Source of the DNA: Ignavibacteriales bacterium
GTDB taxonomy: Bacteria; Bacteroidota; Ignavibacteria; UBA10030
DNA length: 41,053 nucleotides
Assembly (NCBI GenBank): GCA_016207415.1
Contig: JACQPT010000229.1
Coordinates: 1-41,053 of the forward strand
Reading direction: 5' to 3'
Shown here: piece by piece, positions 29,098-39,327 of the stretch
Layout of the letters: each line of letters opens with the position of its first letter
Numbering within the stretch: position 1 is the stretch's first letter
Translations under genes and position numbers: made by a program
Notes under the pieces: generated by a model
The model's database searches: none
Told to the model about the DNA's origin: nothing
The model's input: only the letters and a program-made list of their open reading frames with translations

Positions 29098-29635
29098 GGT
29101 TCAAGAATTCTCCTATCTTTCTTACCGCGTGAAAATAATTCGCTTTCAAGCCACCGACAGTCGTCTTCAGAACCTTGGCGATCTCTTCGTATGGCATTTC
29201 TTCGTAGTATCTCATAACAAAAACAGCCTTTTGTTTTTCCGGGAGCATGCCGACTGCTTCATCAATCAGGCTTCGTTGCTCCTGTTGCTCAAGTCGCTCT
29301 TCGGGACCTTCAGATGCTTCATCCCTCACATCGAACACCTCTTCAATCCGGAAAAAATCCCTCAATTTCTGGCGTCGCAGCGCGTTCAGGGACATGTTCA
29401 CGGCGATTCTATACAGCCATGTGTAAACGCTCGAGTCGCTGCGAAAACTTTTTAGCCCATGATACGCTTTGAGAAAGACCTCTTGAACAACATCATCGGC
29501 GGCGTCATGGTCTGCCATGAACCTTCGCGCCACCCAATAGACTTTTTCCTGATACCGGAGAACTAACTCGTTGAAAGCAGCTTCCTTTCCGTTTTGAAAG
29601 TCCGCTACAAGCTCAAGGTCGCTGCGTGAACTCAT
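29078..29635 (-). CDS. ECF-family RNA polymerase sigma factor
   Basis: DAADDVVQEVFLKAYHGLKSFRSDSSVYTWLYRIAVNMSLNALRR (region 2), MPYEEIAKVLKTTVGGLKANYFHAVRKI (region 4). Confidence 0.95.
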   Translation of the reverse strand: MSSRSDLELVADFQNGKEAAFNELVLRYQEKVYWVARRFMADHDAADDVVQEVFLKAYHGLKSFRSDSSVYTWLYRIAVNMSLNALRRQKLRDFFRIEEVFDVRDEASEGPEERLEQQEQRSLIDEAVGMLPEKQKAVFVMRYYEEMPYEEIAKVLKTTVGGLKANYFHAVRKIGEFLNRAHRSR

Positions 29636-29716
29636 TCAATCTAGGAATTGGACAACTTTTCGCATGAAAAGTTTAATGCGAGTCTCGCAACTTATTGAGT
29701 ATCAACGACTTGTAAA

Positions 29717-31333
29717 TCACCAGACTCCGAGGCTTGCTCCGATGCTGACATCGAGCTGCTTGTCTCGAGTGAGCGAAGGAAACATGTTGTCGCTGACGCT
29801 CCATCGCCTGAGTTTGAAGTCGACAAAAAGGTCGCGGACTGGTTGGTATCTCGCAGAGAGTCCAAAAGTGCGTTCTTCATGATAAGCGGGACCGTACAGA
29901 AACTCGAAAGCGATTGCCTGGTACTGGAATGCAACATCCTCCCGGTCACCTTTTCTGTAGACTTCTGAGAAGGCATTGAGCTTGAGCGCCCTCGAGAGAG
30001 AATAACCCAGCTCAAAACGAAGATTGTCCGCATTTTGGCCGATCCAATGGCCCAGGTCATAGCTATTGTTGGTGAAGTTTGCGGCGGTAAACCTGTGTGA
30101 GTAAACCCATGGGTTCACTCTCGAATACTCTGCAGCAAACTCGAAGTCATCAAGCAAAATGTCATACGCCTGAAAGCCAAGCGTGACCCCGACTTGTTTT
30201 CTCGATTTGTTGACGTCGAAGAAATCGTCCGTGTTGATTTCGTCGATGAACAACGAGAAATACATGTTGACATTCTGTATGACGTTCAAGTCCAGACTGC
30301 CGAAGACCTGGGTATTATCGGTATCTTTATTATACAGCTCGCCAGCCTTGAAGAACATGATCGGGATAAGGTACAGGAGGAGAGGGCCCCTATCGCTGTA
30401 GACAACGGATTCTCCAAGAGAAAGATCCACACCGTCCCACAGAGAAAACTCAAGTTGGTGAGCAGCCATGTATTTTGAACGATTGACAGGGCGATAGAAA
30501 TTGGCGAGCGAGGATGAAAAAGTATAGTACGACCGGAGCGAATCCAGATCATCGGAATTGAGCTCAGCATGAAAGTAGACAAAATCGATGTTATCGCTGA
30601 GAGGAACACGCATTTTTAGCTGAGGATACGAGGGCGGCTTGTCGGAGAGAATGACGCGGCCGTTGCGTCCGTATCCCCAAATGTTCTTTGTCTTTTCAAC
30701 AGAGAACTCAAAGCTTCCCACGTTAAAGGTCAACTGTGCATCGATGTTGTTATATTCAATGACATCGCCAATGTTTTTTTGGAGCACAACTCCCGGCTCC
30801 GGTGTATGACTCTTTGTCGCATTAAAACCTGTTCCCCTTTCGCGATAATCGACCCAGTTGAAATAAAACCCCACGTCCTCGAAAGCGTAGCCGTAAAGCT
30901 TCAGCCCTTGTCCGCGAGAACTCGATTTGTCTGGTCCTGTAAACCGTTGATTAAGAGTGTAGTCGAGGTCTAAATTTAAGATCCCACCGGTCAAGGGCTG
31001 AGAGAGTAAATGCCAGCGTATTTCACTCGGCTGCGAGTCGCCTCCTAACGAGGAGAGTTCGTAGTAAAACTCTTCCCTGAGGAATGAGAACTCAGCCCGC
31101 TCGACCGTCGTCATGGAATCAATGAATTGTTCAAGCAGGAGAAGTTTCTTTGCAATTTCCTTTCGAGAAAGCGGCAGGGCGGCATCCCGGTAGTCAGCCA
31201 GGAGTCGCTTCGCTTCCATTCGTTTCAAAAAAGGATACACCTCATGCGAGCCAGGAAGGTAAATCGACTGCGAGCGCAAGGGATGAGAAACGCTGAGGAC
31301 CAGAAGAATTATAAGAAAAGCCTGATTTTTCAT
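29717..31333 (-). CDS. Capsule-assembly Wzi-like outer-membrane beta-barrel protein
   Basis: Signal peptide MKNQAFLIILLVLSVSHPLRSQ, alternating beta-barrel pattern, SLGESVVYSDRGPLLLYLIPIMFF; start adjusted from the ORF track. Confidence 0.65.
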   Translation of the reverse strand: MKNQAFLIILLVLSVSHPLRSQSIYLPGSHEVYPFLKRMEAKRLLADYRDAALPLSRKEIAKKLLLLEQFIDSMTTVERAEFSFLREEFYYELSSLGGDSQPSEIRWHLLSQPLTGGILNLDLDYTLNQRFTGPDKSSSRGQGLKLYGYAFEDVGFYFNWVDYRERGTGFNATKSHTPEPGVVLQKNIGDVIEYNNIDAQLTFNVGSFEFSVEKTKNIWGYGRNGRVILSDKPPSYPQLKMRVPLSDNIDFVYFHAELNSDDLDSLRSYYTFSSSLANFYRPVNRSKYMAAHQLEFSLWDGVDLSLGESVVYSDRGPLLLYLIPIMFFKAGELYNKDTDNTQVFGSLDLNVIQNVNMYFSLFIDEINTDDFFDVNKSRKQVGVTLGFQAYDILLDDFEFAAEYSRVNPWVYSHRFTAANFTNNSYDLGHWIGQNADNLRFELGYSLSRALKLNAFSEVYRKGDREDVAFQYQAIAFEFLYGPAYHEERTFGLSARYQPVRDLFVDFKLRRWSVSDNMFPSLTRDKQLDVSIGASLGVW

Positions 31334-31405
31334 ACGGAGAAAAATTGGAAAAATATGCCCTAGAAGCAAGAAGAATGACGGTGGGACGCGTGAGGATGCG
31401 GCCGA

Positions 31406-32146
31406 CTACGATTTATTGACGCGCCACAAGTCGAGCGGTGAGTTGAGCTCCTCAACCTTAGGATAAATCTTCGCTGCGCGCCCTGTGAAAAGATAGCGGA
31501 GGTCGCTGTAGATGTGAAAGCATATTGTCGACAGGGCATGTTTTTGTATCCTGCGAGTGGAGACACGGGCTGTGGCAGTCGGCTTCACCATGCACTTTCC
31601 CAACGCGGAAATTCTTTTGGTGAGGTCAAGGTCCTCGACAATTCCAAAATCCTCTCTAAAGCCACCAACCCGCTCAAAAGCGTCCCTCTTATAAGCAACA
31701 CACAGCCCCGGATAAAACGGCATGCCAAAAAAGTCGAACGCCCTGACCAACACATACGTGCCGCGATAAACGGCGCGCTGGAACCATCCGCCGTCTCCCG
31801 GAATTCCAACGCCCGTGACTCCAACCACTTTTTGTCCCCGAAATGCTGACTCCACTTCTTTGAGAAACTCCTTGTGGAGCACGACATCAGCGTCAGCGAA
31901 AACAAGAATGTCACCTCGGGCATGCTGCGCTCCAAAGTTGCGGCCATGGGCTATCCCTCTCTTGCCTGTTACAACGACCTTATCGGCGAGTGGTCGGGCG
32001 ATTGCGGCCGTACCGTCCGAGGAAGTGGCATCGGAAACAATGATTTCGAATTCGTCTCTCGGGTAGTCTTGATCGTGAATGGATCTCAGACACTCTGAAA
32101 TACAATCCTTTTCGTCATAGGTGGGAACAACGACCGAGAACTTCAT
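31406..32146 (-). CDS. Family 2 glycosyltransferase
   Basis: MKFSVVVPTYDEKDCISECLRSIHDQDYP, DILVFADADVVL, GGFREDFGIVEDLDL. Confidence 0.93.
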   Translation of the reverse strand: MKFSVVVPTYDEKDCISECLRSIHDQDYPRDEFEIIVSDATSSDGTAAIARPLADKVVVTGKRGIAHGRNFGAQHARGDILVFADADVVLHKEFLKEVESAFRGQKVVGVTGVGIPGDGGWFQRAVYRGTYVLVRAFDFFGMPFYPGLCVAYKRDAFERVGGFREDFGIVEDLDLTKRISALGKCMVKPTATARVSTRRIQKHALSTICFHIYSDLRYLFTGRAAKIYPKVEELNSPLDLWRVNKS

Positions 32147-35100
32147 TTATCTGATTTTCGCAAGTTTTTGAATGACTTCTTCCTTCTGTTCGCCAGCCAC
32201 CATGATAATCTTGTAAAAATAGACGCCATTTGCCAGCTCATCGCCTTCACGGTCTCGACCGTCCCAGAGAACTCGATTAAAGCCGATCCGTAGATCCGAC
32301 TGCGGGACGCGGATCTCTTGAATCAGCCTGCCAGCAACGGTATATACCTTGATTGTGATGTCTTCGGGCAGTCTCGAACCGGTGACATTGAACGTAAAAT
32401 TCGTTTCCCTCGCAAAGGGATTCGGATAGTTAAAGACATTCAGCAACTTCGAATCCGTCTCAACTCTAAACCGAACCTGATGTGCAGAAGTATCTGCGAA
32501 ATTACCCGACGCGTCCCTCACTTGTACGGAGAGCACATGCTCGCCTTTGGAGAAGGTCGGCCGAACAACCGCCACAGCCTTTTCCGGCCCGGGCCGGGAT
32601 TCAAACAGGCTGTCGGGCAAGGATCCGAGCGACACCTTGCGCCCATCAAGCTCAATAGCGATATCCGACGGATTCGTCACCGGCAAAGGGCTGTTATCGA
32701 ATACAGAGACCATGATCGTTGGGTTGGGCGAGACATAGTCGCCGTCGAAAACCTGTGAGCCGTCGAACGTCACTTCGAACGAAGGTCGAACGGAGTCTCT
32801 TTTCACAAATGCGCTGAACGAAAACACGTTGTTGTTTCTGTATAACTCGGATGCGCGTTGTAGTGGATCCAGATACAGAAAAAGATTATTCCGGCCGGGC
32901 ATGTCTGTCGTCAGAAAGGTAATCCGGGTGGACGTCGATTGGCCGGGGAGGATCGGCGGAACATCTTTCCTCGACAGCTCGACTATTGCATTGTTTTGAT
33001 TTGCGTTGAGAGTCAGGCTCACTGTGTCTGAATTGGAATACCCAATGTTGTAGACTGAAAGGTCTACATTGAGCGGATGACCTTCAAGGACAGAATCTTC
33101 CTCGACCTGAACTGTTTGATAATTGAAAGCTAACTCAGCCGGTGGAGTGAAATCGGCCCACCATTTTCGAAATGTTGGCGAGAATCCTGCAGAATCGCTC
33201 CTGAGGTTTGCCACGAACTGGGCCTTCTCCACATTGAGCAGTTTGGATCGTATAGAGTCAGGCGAAAGTTCAACCGACTTTATGGTATCCCGGGAACCAT
33301 CTCTGAACGCCCTGATGACATCAAGCGAGATGTGAGTCAATCCCTGAGTTGTGTCCATCTCAAATCCGAATTCGTTCCATTGAACCGCCGGGCCTATGGG
33401 GTTTGTGGTCACTGACCCTGAGATGTTTGACGTGTGCAAAGTGTCGCTCAGCGTTACGGCCCCACTGCCGGCGACCTTAAGAGATTCCGGCACGGAGCCG
33501 ACCGGCGCCCCTTTCCAACCGATGATCGCCCAGGAATACCGAAATCCAAGAGATCGTATCTTTGAACTTCCAATGGACTCCATCCCCCGATTCACTCGCT
33601 CGGTCTTATTGACAGCTCCTTCATCTGAAACCGCAACGAGTACTTTACGGCCATACGGTATGTTTTCCATGTGGCGAATTAAAGGCTCCGCTCTTAAAGT
33701 ATCAGTGGGATTGCTATAGAGATCGAAAGACCCGAATGATTCAACCTCTCCTGTAAACTGATTGATGATGGCTACGTTGTATCCGCGGCCGGAAAACGTG
33801 GCTGATATGTTCTTGTTATCGACATAGAGGGTTGCTTCTCCCACATCGTTCGGACTTCTCGCCCCAAATCCAGCGGAAATAACCTCAACCGGAATGTGTC
33901 TTTCAAGAAGTTGAAGAACAGTCCCGTTATGAACTCCCACGAGTTTGTTTTGTTCAAACAGCAATTCTCTGTCCTGCACCCATCGAAAACGATTTGACTT
34001 GTCGGCAACAAAGTATCCATTCACCCATGATGTGGAATCCGACCCACCGTGCATCCGCGCGCGCCAAAAATATAATGTACTGTCCTTTAGAACGCCGGCT
34101 GGAACTTGCCAACGCGTCGTTACAACTTCAACGGGGACGTCAAATTGTTGCAGTTTGAGATCGCCGTTAAACTTGCTTGACGTGTCGATTTCAAACTGTG
34201 TTTGCCAGGTTGAGGTGTATGGGAGATTAGGATTTTGTACGACCAGCGTTACACTATCCGGATGGACGGACGATGACACGATCGGAGAAATGATCTGCAA
34301 TTGCGTCGAACCCACAAAGAAGCTGAACTCTATGTTATTATTTGATTTTGTCACTTCATCGATACTCAGAGAGGCGTCGAGAGTTACTTGAAGTCGGTGG
34401 CTTCCTCCACGCAAAAGCGCAATGTTGCTGAAGGTAATCTCGGACGAGTGTCCAACAGGAGCAATTTTCTGGTCTATGCTCTGTGGAGGCTCATTTTCGA
34501 AGGTGTGCATCCAGCGAACGGTTATGGAATCCGTTCCCTTCAAACCAAAATTGAACACAGGAACAGAAATGACAACCTCTTGGTCGGCTTCCGTCGGCTG
34601 CGACGGTGTTATAACAACGCTGTCTTGCACCAAAGCATAGTCTGGCTTGAGGGCTACGGCCAACCGGGTTGCCGGATCGCCTAGCAATGTCATTTGCTGG
34701 AGAGCCTGTTGGACGATATTCAAGGCCGCCCCCGACTGATGCCAGAGATTGACCTTCGCTCGTAAAAGCAATGAGCCAATCTCTCTCACACTGTCCAATG
34801 CCATTTCTGCATAGAGTCTTGAAGCGATCGCCCGAAGGGGGCCTTCAAAACCAAAACCGCTGCTGCCCAAATATCCAATTGTGCCGCCATCTTCTCCGAA
34901 CAACATTTTTTCTCCAAATGAATCGACCAGGGGCTCGCCGAACCGGGCGGTACTACAGCTGATATCGGAAATAAGATGGCGCCGATTGTGTCTGTTCCTC
35001 AATTGATCGGGGACCGTAATGCCGTTCCCCCACAAGTCTGTCCCTCCGTGGCCGTAAAAGCTTAGCCAGACTCCTCCTTCCTCGATGAGCCTTTTTGCCT

Positions 35101-37477
35101 CCTCCGATTGTTCTTCGCCAATTACTTGCGTCACAGTCTTGTAAAGCCTGCCGGGCGAGCCGGAAATGGGAGACGGAATGATGTACTGGTTGATCATTGA
35201 TTCCCAAAATTGTTGAAATCGTGTCGTTTCCACGGAATCAAATCCAGATGCCATAAACAGGAATTGCTTATTCCAGTGTGTCAACGGCAAAGACTCGTAC
35301 GTGATGAGTGCATTTACAAAAAGCTGGGCCTGAGATAAAGATTGAGCCGGAATTCTGCCAATTTGTTTGTCGGCTAGATATTTGGTCGTATCCGATTCAA
35401 CAAACCATGCGTCCGAAATTGGATTTCCCAGAGAAGGAACAAGATTGCGCTTTCCTGTTTCCAAGTTATCCTTGTAATCCCAGTTCGCATCGCCGAGGAG
35501 AACGATGTAAGCGGGCTTTGGCGGTGTCCACAATGAGTCTAGTGTCTGCAAGAATCTTCTTATCGCAAAAGGGTCAAAAGATCCAAAACTGAATTCATCA
35601 TAGATATCTTCACAATAGACTACTTTGGTTCTTCCGATCCCCTTTTGGGAGCGATACGCCGCAAGCGAGTTTGCTGCCTGAGAGAGCTCTTTGCTCGTTA
35701 CAACAAGATAATCGGCGTCATTGGAGGATGAACGCAGGTTGATGAAATTCTTTTTCTCGATTCGTTGAACGGAGAGTTTTTTTGCATCCGTCAGTGCAAG
35801 GTATGATTTGCCGTTCTGGATTGTGTCCGAGAAGCTAATCGTAAAATTTCCTGCTGAGCCAGAAATACTATCCGAAAAAACTTTTTCGATACCGCTTTTC
35901 TCCTCAATCTTGTAAACGGTAATACTATCGCTATTGAAGCTTGAAAGCATGAACCGAGCAACCTGTCCGTGCGACCCTTCGGGCTTCTGGAGGAACAACG
36001 AATCCCGCGCTGCCGAAAGCTCTCGGAGGCTTTTGACTCCGACCCAGTCTATGAATACTTCGTTGATGCTTGCCCCTGTCGGATAGGAATAGAGCGAAAT
36101 GCTGTTGGCACCTTCAACAAAAAGATTCGAAGCAACTGAGAATGCGAAGACCGTGTCCGAGTATCCCCGAAACTGAACTTCTCCAATCGGCGTTCCGTTG
36201 ACCCGCACTTCAACCCTGTGATTCGGTGTTACCTGATTAACAACCGGACTATGGAGCTTTCCGCTAATAGTGTACGGCGGGTTTCCGACACGGTAGAAAT
36301 TGTTTGCAATGAAACTTATTGCGGTGGCCTGATTTGCCAGCAGTCGACGCCAATACCATCCTTCCCCAGGATCCTTCGCGCTATTGTTGTTGGCGGGAAG
36401 AGGCCCGTTACCGTAGAAGTAGAAGCTGTCTCTCTCTGCCCTGAATGAACCTTCATAATGTGAAACCTCAGCTGTTGGATTGAGGGAGCGGACGTTGATC
36501 TGAGGTCGTCGACTTCCATTGCCATCGAAAGTCAGCCAGTAGAGGCTCGTGTCGCTAAACTCGTTAAGTGAATTCAGGCTGTCGTAGAGTCTTTGCCCCC
36601 AAAATTCGAAATATTCGCCCGAAGAGAATGTGCTGTCGGAATTGCCCGCAAAACGGAACGCGATCGACACGCCGCGGTAGAATAACTCCGCGTTCAAGGG
36701 GTTGGGGTTCAATGGGAGAACATTTGCAGCCTGGAGGTCTTCGAATGTCACTTTGTAAATCCCGTCGCGACCGATGGCCATTCTGATATATTCCTTTGAG
36801 GGGTCAAACCAATCACTCCTCGAATCGGCCCCGGTGGTTGAGTAACTCTGCAATGGTTGCAGACGCCATTGCGTGGCTTGGTCATAGTTGACCAAGAGAG
36901 ATTGATATGTTTTTTCAAACGGCGGATCAGAAAATAACGACACCTCCTGATATCCGTGGAAATCAATCTTCAACTTGACCTTCTGGTATGTCCGCAACGT
37001 TCTTGAATTCCGATCGTATTTCAATGGGTCAACTCTAACCACGGCGACTTTTTGGTATCGCAATGCAAATATGTCAGTAACTTTTGCAAGAGCTGCCGGA
37101 GCGCGTAATCTCCTGTCATCTTCCATATACCTCAAGGTAACCGAATCTCCCTCAACCGACATTTCTGAAAACGCGATGGAGACATTCGATTTCTCAGAGA
37201 ACTCAGCATCTAACACTGTGACACGAACATTACCAGATGGTGGAATCCCCAGGAGGAACGATTCTTGCGGTAGTGAACCTGATAATCCTGACTCATCGAA
37301 ATAGAGAAACTCTTTTGAGGAGATCGCAACGTTGCGCGAATGATAAATCGACGGATAGAAGTCGATTATAAGCTCATTCGGTTTCTGAGAGAGGAGGATT
37401 GCTCTCCCTTGTGACAGGGCATTCAAAGCCGGAGACAAAACGAGGATTGAAACACACCAACATCTGACAATCATCAT
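32147..37477 (-). CDS. Large secreted C25 (gingipain/PorU-like) cysteine peptidase with CARDB-like and FlgD/T9SS-type C-terminal regions
   Basis: DYLVVTSKELSQAANSLAAYRSQKG, WLSFYGHGGTDLWG (His), ISDISCSTARFGEP (Cys), C-terminal NYPNPFARETNFTFNVTG...RVLWDGRDREGDELANGVYFYKI. Confidence 0.88.
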   Translation of the reverse strand: MMIVRCWCVSILVLSPALNALSQGRAILLSQKPNELIIDFYPSIYHSRNVAISSKEFLYFDESGLSGSLPQESFLLGIPPSGNVRVTVLDAEFSEKSNVSIAFSEMSVEGDSVTLRYMEDDRRLRAPAALAKVTDIFALRYQKVAVVRVDPLKYDRNSRTLRTYQKVKLKIDFHGYQEVSLFSDPPFEKTYQSLLVNYDQATQWRLQPLQSYSTTGADSRSDWFDPSKEYIRMAIGRDGIYKVTFEDLQAANVLPLNPNPLNAELFYRGVSIAFRFAGNSDSTFSSGEYFEFWGQRLYDSLNSLNEFSDTSLYWLTFDGNGSRRPQINVRSLNPTAEVSHYEGSFRAERDSFYFYGNGPLPANNNSAKDPGEGWYWRRLLANQATAISFIANNFYRVGNPPYTISGKLHSPVVNQVTPNHRVEVRVNGTPIGEVQFRGYSDTVFAFSVASNLFVEGANSISLYSYPTGASINEVFIDWVGVKSLRELSAARDSLFLQKPEGSHGQVARFMLSSFNSDSITVYKIEEKSGIEKVFSDSISGSAGNFTISFSDTIQNGKSYLALTDAKKLSVQRIEKKNFINLRSSSNDADYLVVTSKELSQAANSLAAYRSQKGIGRTKVVYCEDIYDEFSFGSFDPFAIRRFLQTLDSLWTPPKPAYIVLLGDANWDYKDNLETGKRNLVPSLGNPISDAWFVESDTTKYLADKQIGRIPAQSLSQAQLFVNALITYESLPLTHWNKQFLFMASGFDSVETTRFQQFWESMINQYIIPSPISGSPGRLYKTVTQVIGEEQSEEAKRLIEEGGVWLSFYGHGGTDLWGNGITVPDQLRNRHNRRHLISDISCSTARFGEPLVDSFGEKMLFGEDGGTIGYLGSSGFGFEGPLRAIASRLYAEMALDSVREIGSLLLRAKVNLWHQSGAALNIVQQALQQMTLLGDPATRLAVALKPDYALVQDSVVITPSQPTEADQEVVISVPVFNFGLKGTDSITVRWMHTFENEPPQSIDQKIAPVGHSSEITFSNIALLRGGSHRLQVTLDASLSIDEVTKSNNNIEFSFFVGSTQLQIISPIVSSSVHPDSVTLVVQNPNLPYTSTWQTQFEIDTSSKFNGDLKLQQFDVPVEVVTTRWQVPAGVLKDSTLYFWRARMHGGSDSTSWVNGYFVADKSNRFRWVQDRELLFEQNKLVGVHNGTVLQLLERHIPVEVISAGFGARSPNDVGEATLYVDNKNISATFSGRGYNVAIINQFTGEVESFGSFDLYSNPTDTLRAEPLIRHMENIPYGRKVLVAVSDEGAVNKTERVNRGMESIGSSKIRSLGFRYSWAIIGWKGAPVGSVPESLKVAGSGAVTLSDTLHTSNISGSVTTNPIGPAVQWNEFGFEMDTTQGLTHISLDVIRAFRDGSRDTIKSVELSPDSIRSKLLNVEKAQFVANLRSDSAGFSPTFRKWWADFTPPAELAFNYQTVQVEEDSVLEGHPLNVDLSVYNIGYSNSDTVSLTLNANQNNAIVELSRKDVPPILPGQSTSTRITFLTTDMPGRNNLFLYLDPLQRASELYRNNNVFSFSAFVKRDSVRPSFEVTFDGSQVFDGDYVSPNPTIMVSVFDNSPLPVTNPSDIAIELDGRKVSLGSLPDSLFESRPGPEKAVAVVRPTFSKGEHVLSVQVRDASGNFADTSAHQVRFRVETDSKLLNVFNYPNPFARETNFTFNVTGSRLPEDITIKVYTVAGRLIQEIRVPQSDLRIGFNRVLWDGRDREGDELANGVYFYKIIMVAGEQKEEVIQKLAKIR

Positions 37478-39324
37478 CGAAGGGAACGATAATAACTGCG
37501 GAATCCGTCAAAAACGCCGCTGAACATGATAAGCGCATTCTTGATTGGCAAGTTGAATAAGGCAGCTTGCTTCAGAGACCGCAGCAGACAGAATGGGACG
37601 ACAAAAGGGAGGCAAGCTCGGTTGCGGTTCTTCAGGAAATAGACGATCTCGTTGTGATGGAAATCGCGGTAATATTGAGTCGGGTTGCTCTTTCGAGTTC
37701 CCAGGTTTCCATTTTCTTGAGGTTCATGGAAGACGGTGGATTTGTTCGTGAAGAGAATCTTCAGGCCTAAGCTCTTCAGCCTGGTGGAAAAATCCGGTTC
37801 TTCGAAAATCGAGGTCCCCTTGTAGAGTGAATCGAAATAGCCTACTTCTCGTTGAACCTCGCGTTTGACCGACATGTTCCCTCCGACAAGCGTCTCGACA
37901 AAACATGTGGTATCGGCCTGAAACCGGTCGATCACCTCACCATAAAACGCAACTTTGCAGATCTTCTGTGTCCGTATAGCGGATAGGCCCTGTTCCACCG
38001 TTCTGCACGAGACGCCCCCGACTCCCTCCTTTTTGTGAGCGTTCACATGAGTTTCGATGAGGTCGCTCTCCGGCACAATATCGTCATCACAAAATAGCAG
38101 AATATCGCCGGAAGCGGCTGAGATACCGGCATTTTTTGCGAGAGCTCTGCTTTTGACATTGAATTTCTTCCACTGAACGGGTTTAGCGCCGACCTTGTGG
38201 AGCATCGTGTTCGCGAATTCGACATCGCTCTGGTCGACAACAATGACCTCGAAGTGTTTGTAGCTTTGTTTTTTCAAACGCGCCAGGAAACGCGATAACA
38301 GGTGCGGCCGATTTGAAGTCGGAACGATAACTGAAACAAGAGGAGTTTTTGATATTGCACCTTTCCAGCTGTTGCTGCGCAACGATTCCTGAATAATCTT
38401 ATTCCTTTGGATTCTCTTAGCAATACCATTTGAGAATCCGTTGAGTGAAACATTTTTCAACAAAGTTAAGAAGAGCAATTTAGTCCCTGAAACAAATGAC
38501 AGGATCCGTCGCAGCCACACCGCCCGTCGCAAAGCATGACGACGGTACAGGCGGACGAGGTTCTTGTGAAACTCTTCAGCGTGGCGTAAAGGCGCTTGCC
38601 GAAAACTTGCACCGCCAATATGCGTAATGTGAACATCTGGGAAATGGCAGATACGGTAACTGGCTTTCAACATTCTGATTGGAAGGTCGACGTCCTCATC
38701 AAAAAAGGAAAATCCTTCGTCCATTCCGGCGACGGTCAGATAAGCATCTCTTCGTAGGAACATAAACGCGCCTTCCACGTAAGAAACGTCTTCCCATGTT
38801 CCGTTTCCTCTAAAAATGTGCTCGGTATCCCTCCACATTCCGCGGAGTCGTCTTGGAACTAATTCCAGAGATATGCCACGTAATACAGAAGTGCGTGTGA
38901 ATCTGGTAACGTGTTTGCCACTCTCGTCCAACACTTTGCATCCCAGCAAGCCAATACGTGGATCTCTACGAATCTCCTGCAAGAGCCCCGTCAGACAATC
39001 CTTTCCGACCACCACATCGGCATTGGAGACAACAACGAAAGGCGTCTTCACATAGCTCACGCCAAGATTCATGGCATGTGCGTACCCTGTATTCTCATTT
39101 CCAATCACTCTAATACCCGGGAAGAGTCTACGAATGTGTTTTTCTGAACCATCTGTTGAGGCCTGGTCGATTACAACGATATTCTTTCTCGTGACCCCTT
39201 CCAGGAAAAATGAAGTAAGGCACCTTTGGAGGAGTTCGCGAGTATTCCAGTTAACAATTACTGCCCCTAGCTGCTGGAGCGGTAATTCATCCACCGGGTC
39301 GTATGTGTTCTTGCGTGCAAGCAT
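37474..39324 (-). CDS. Tandem two-domain family 2 glycosyltransferase
   Basis: First GT2: GAVIVNWNTRELLQRCLTSF...VVSNADVVV; second GT2: PLVSVIVPTSNRPHLLSRFLARLKKQSYKHFEVIVVDQS...ILLFCDDDIVP. Confidence 0.92.
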   Translation of the reverse strand: MLARKNTYDPVDELPLQQLGAVIVNWNTRELLQRCLTSFFLEGVTRKNIVVIDQASTDGSEKHIRRLFPGIRVIGNENTGYAHAMNLGVSYVKTPFVVVSNADVVVGKDCLTGLLQEIRRDPRIGLLGCKVLDESGKHVTRFTRTSVLRGISLELVPRRLRGMWRDTEHIFRGNGTWEDVSYVEGAFMFLRRDAYLTVAGMDEGFSFFDEDVDLPIRMLKASYRICHFPDVHITHIGGASFRQAPLRHAEEFHKNLVRLYRRHALRRAVWLRRILSFVSGTKLLFLTLLKNVSLNGFSNGIAKRIQRNKIIQESLRSNSWKGAISKTPLVSVIVPTSNRPHLLSRFLARLKKQSYKHFEVIVVDQSDVEFANTMLHKVGAKPVQWKKFNVKSRALAKNAGISAASGDILLFCDDDIVPESDLIETHVNAHKKEGVGGVSCRTVEQGLSAIRTQKICKVAFYGEVIDRFQADTTCFVETLVGGNMSVKREVQREVGYFDSLYKGTSIFEEPDFSTRLKSLGLKILFTNKSTVFHEPQENGNLGTRKSNPTQYYRDFHHNEIVYFLKNRNRACLPFVVPFCLLRSLKQAALFNLPIKNALIMFSGVFDGFRSYYRSLR

Positions 39325-39327
39325 ACA

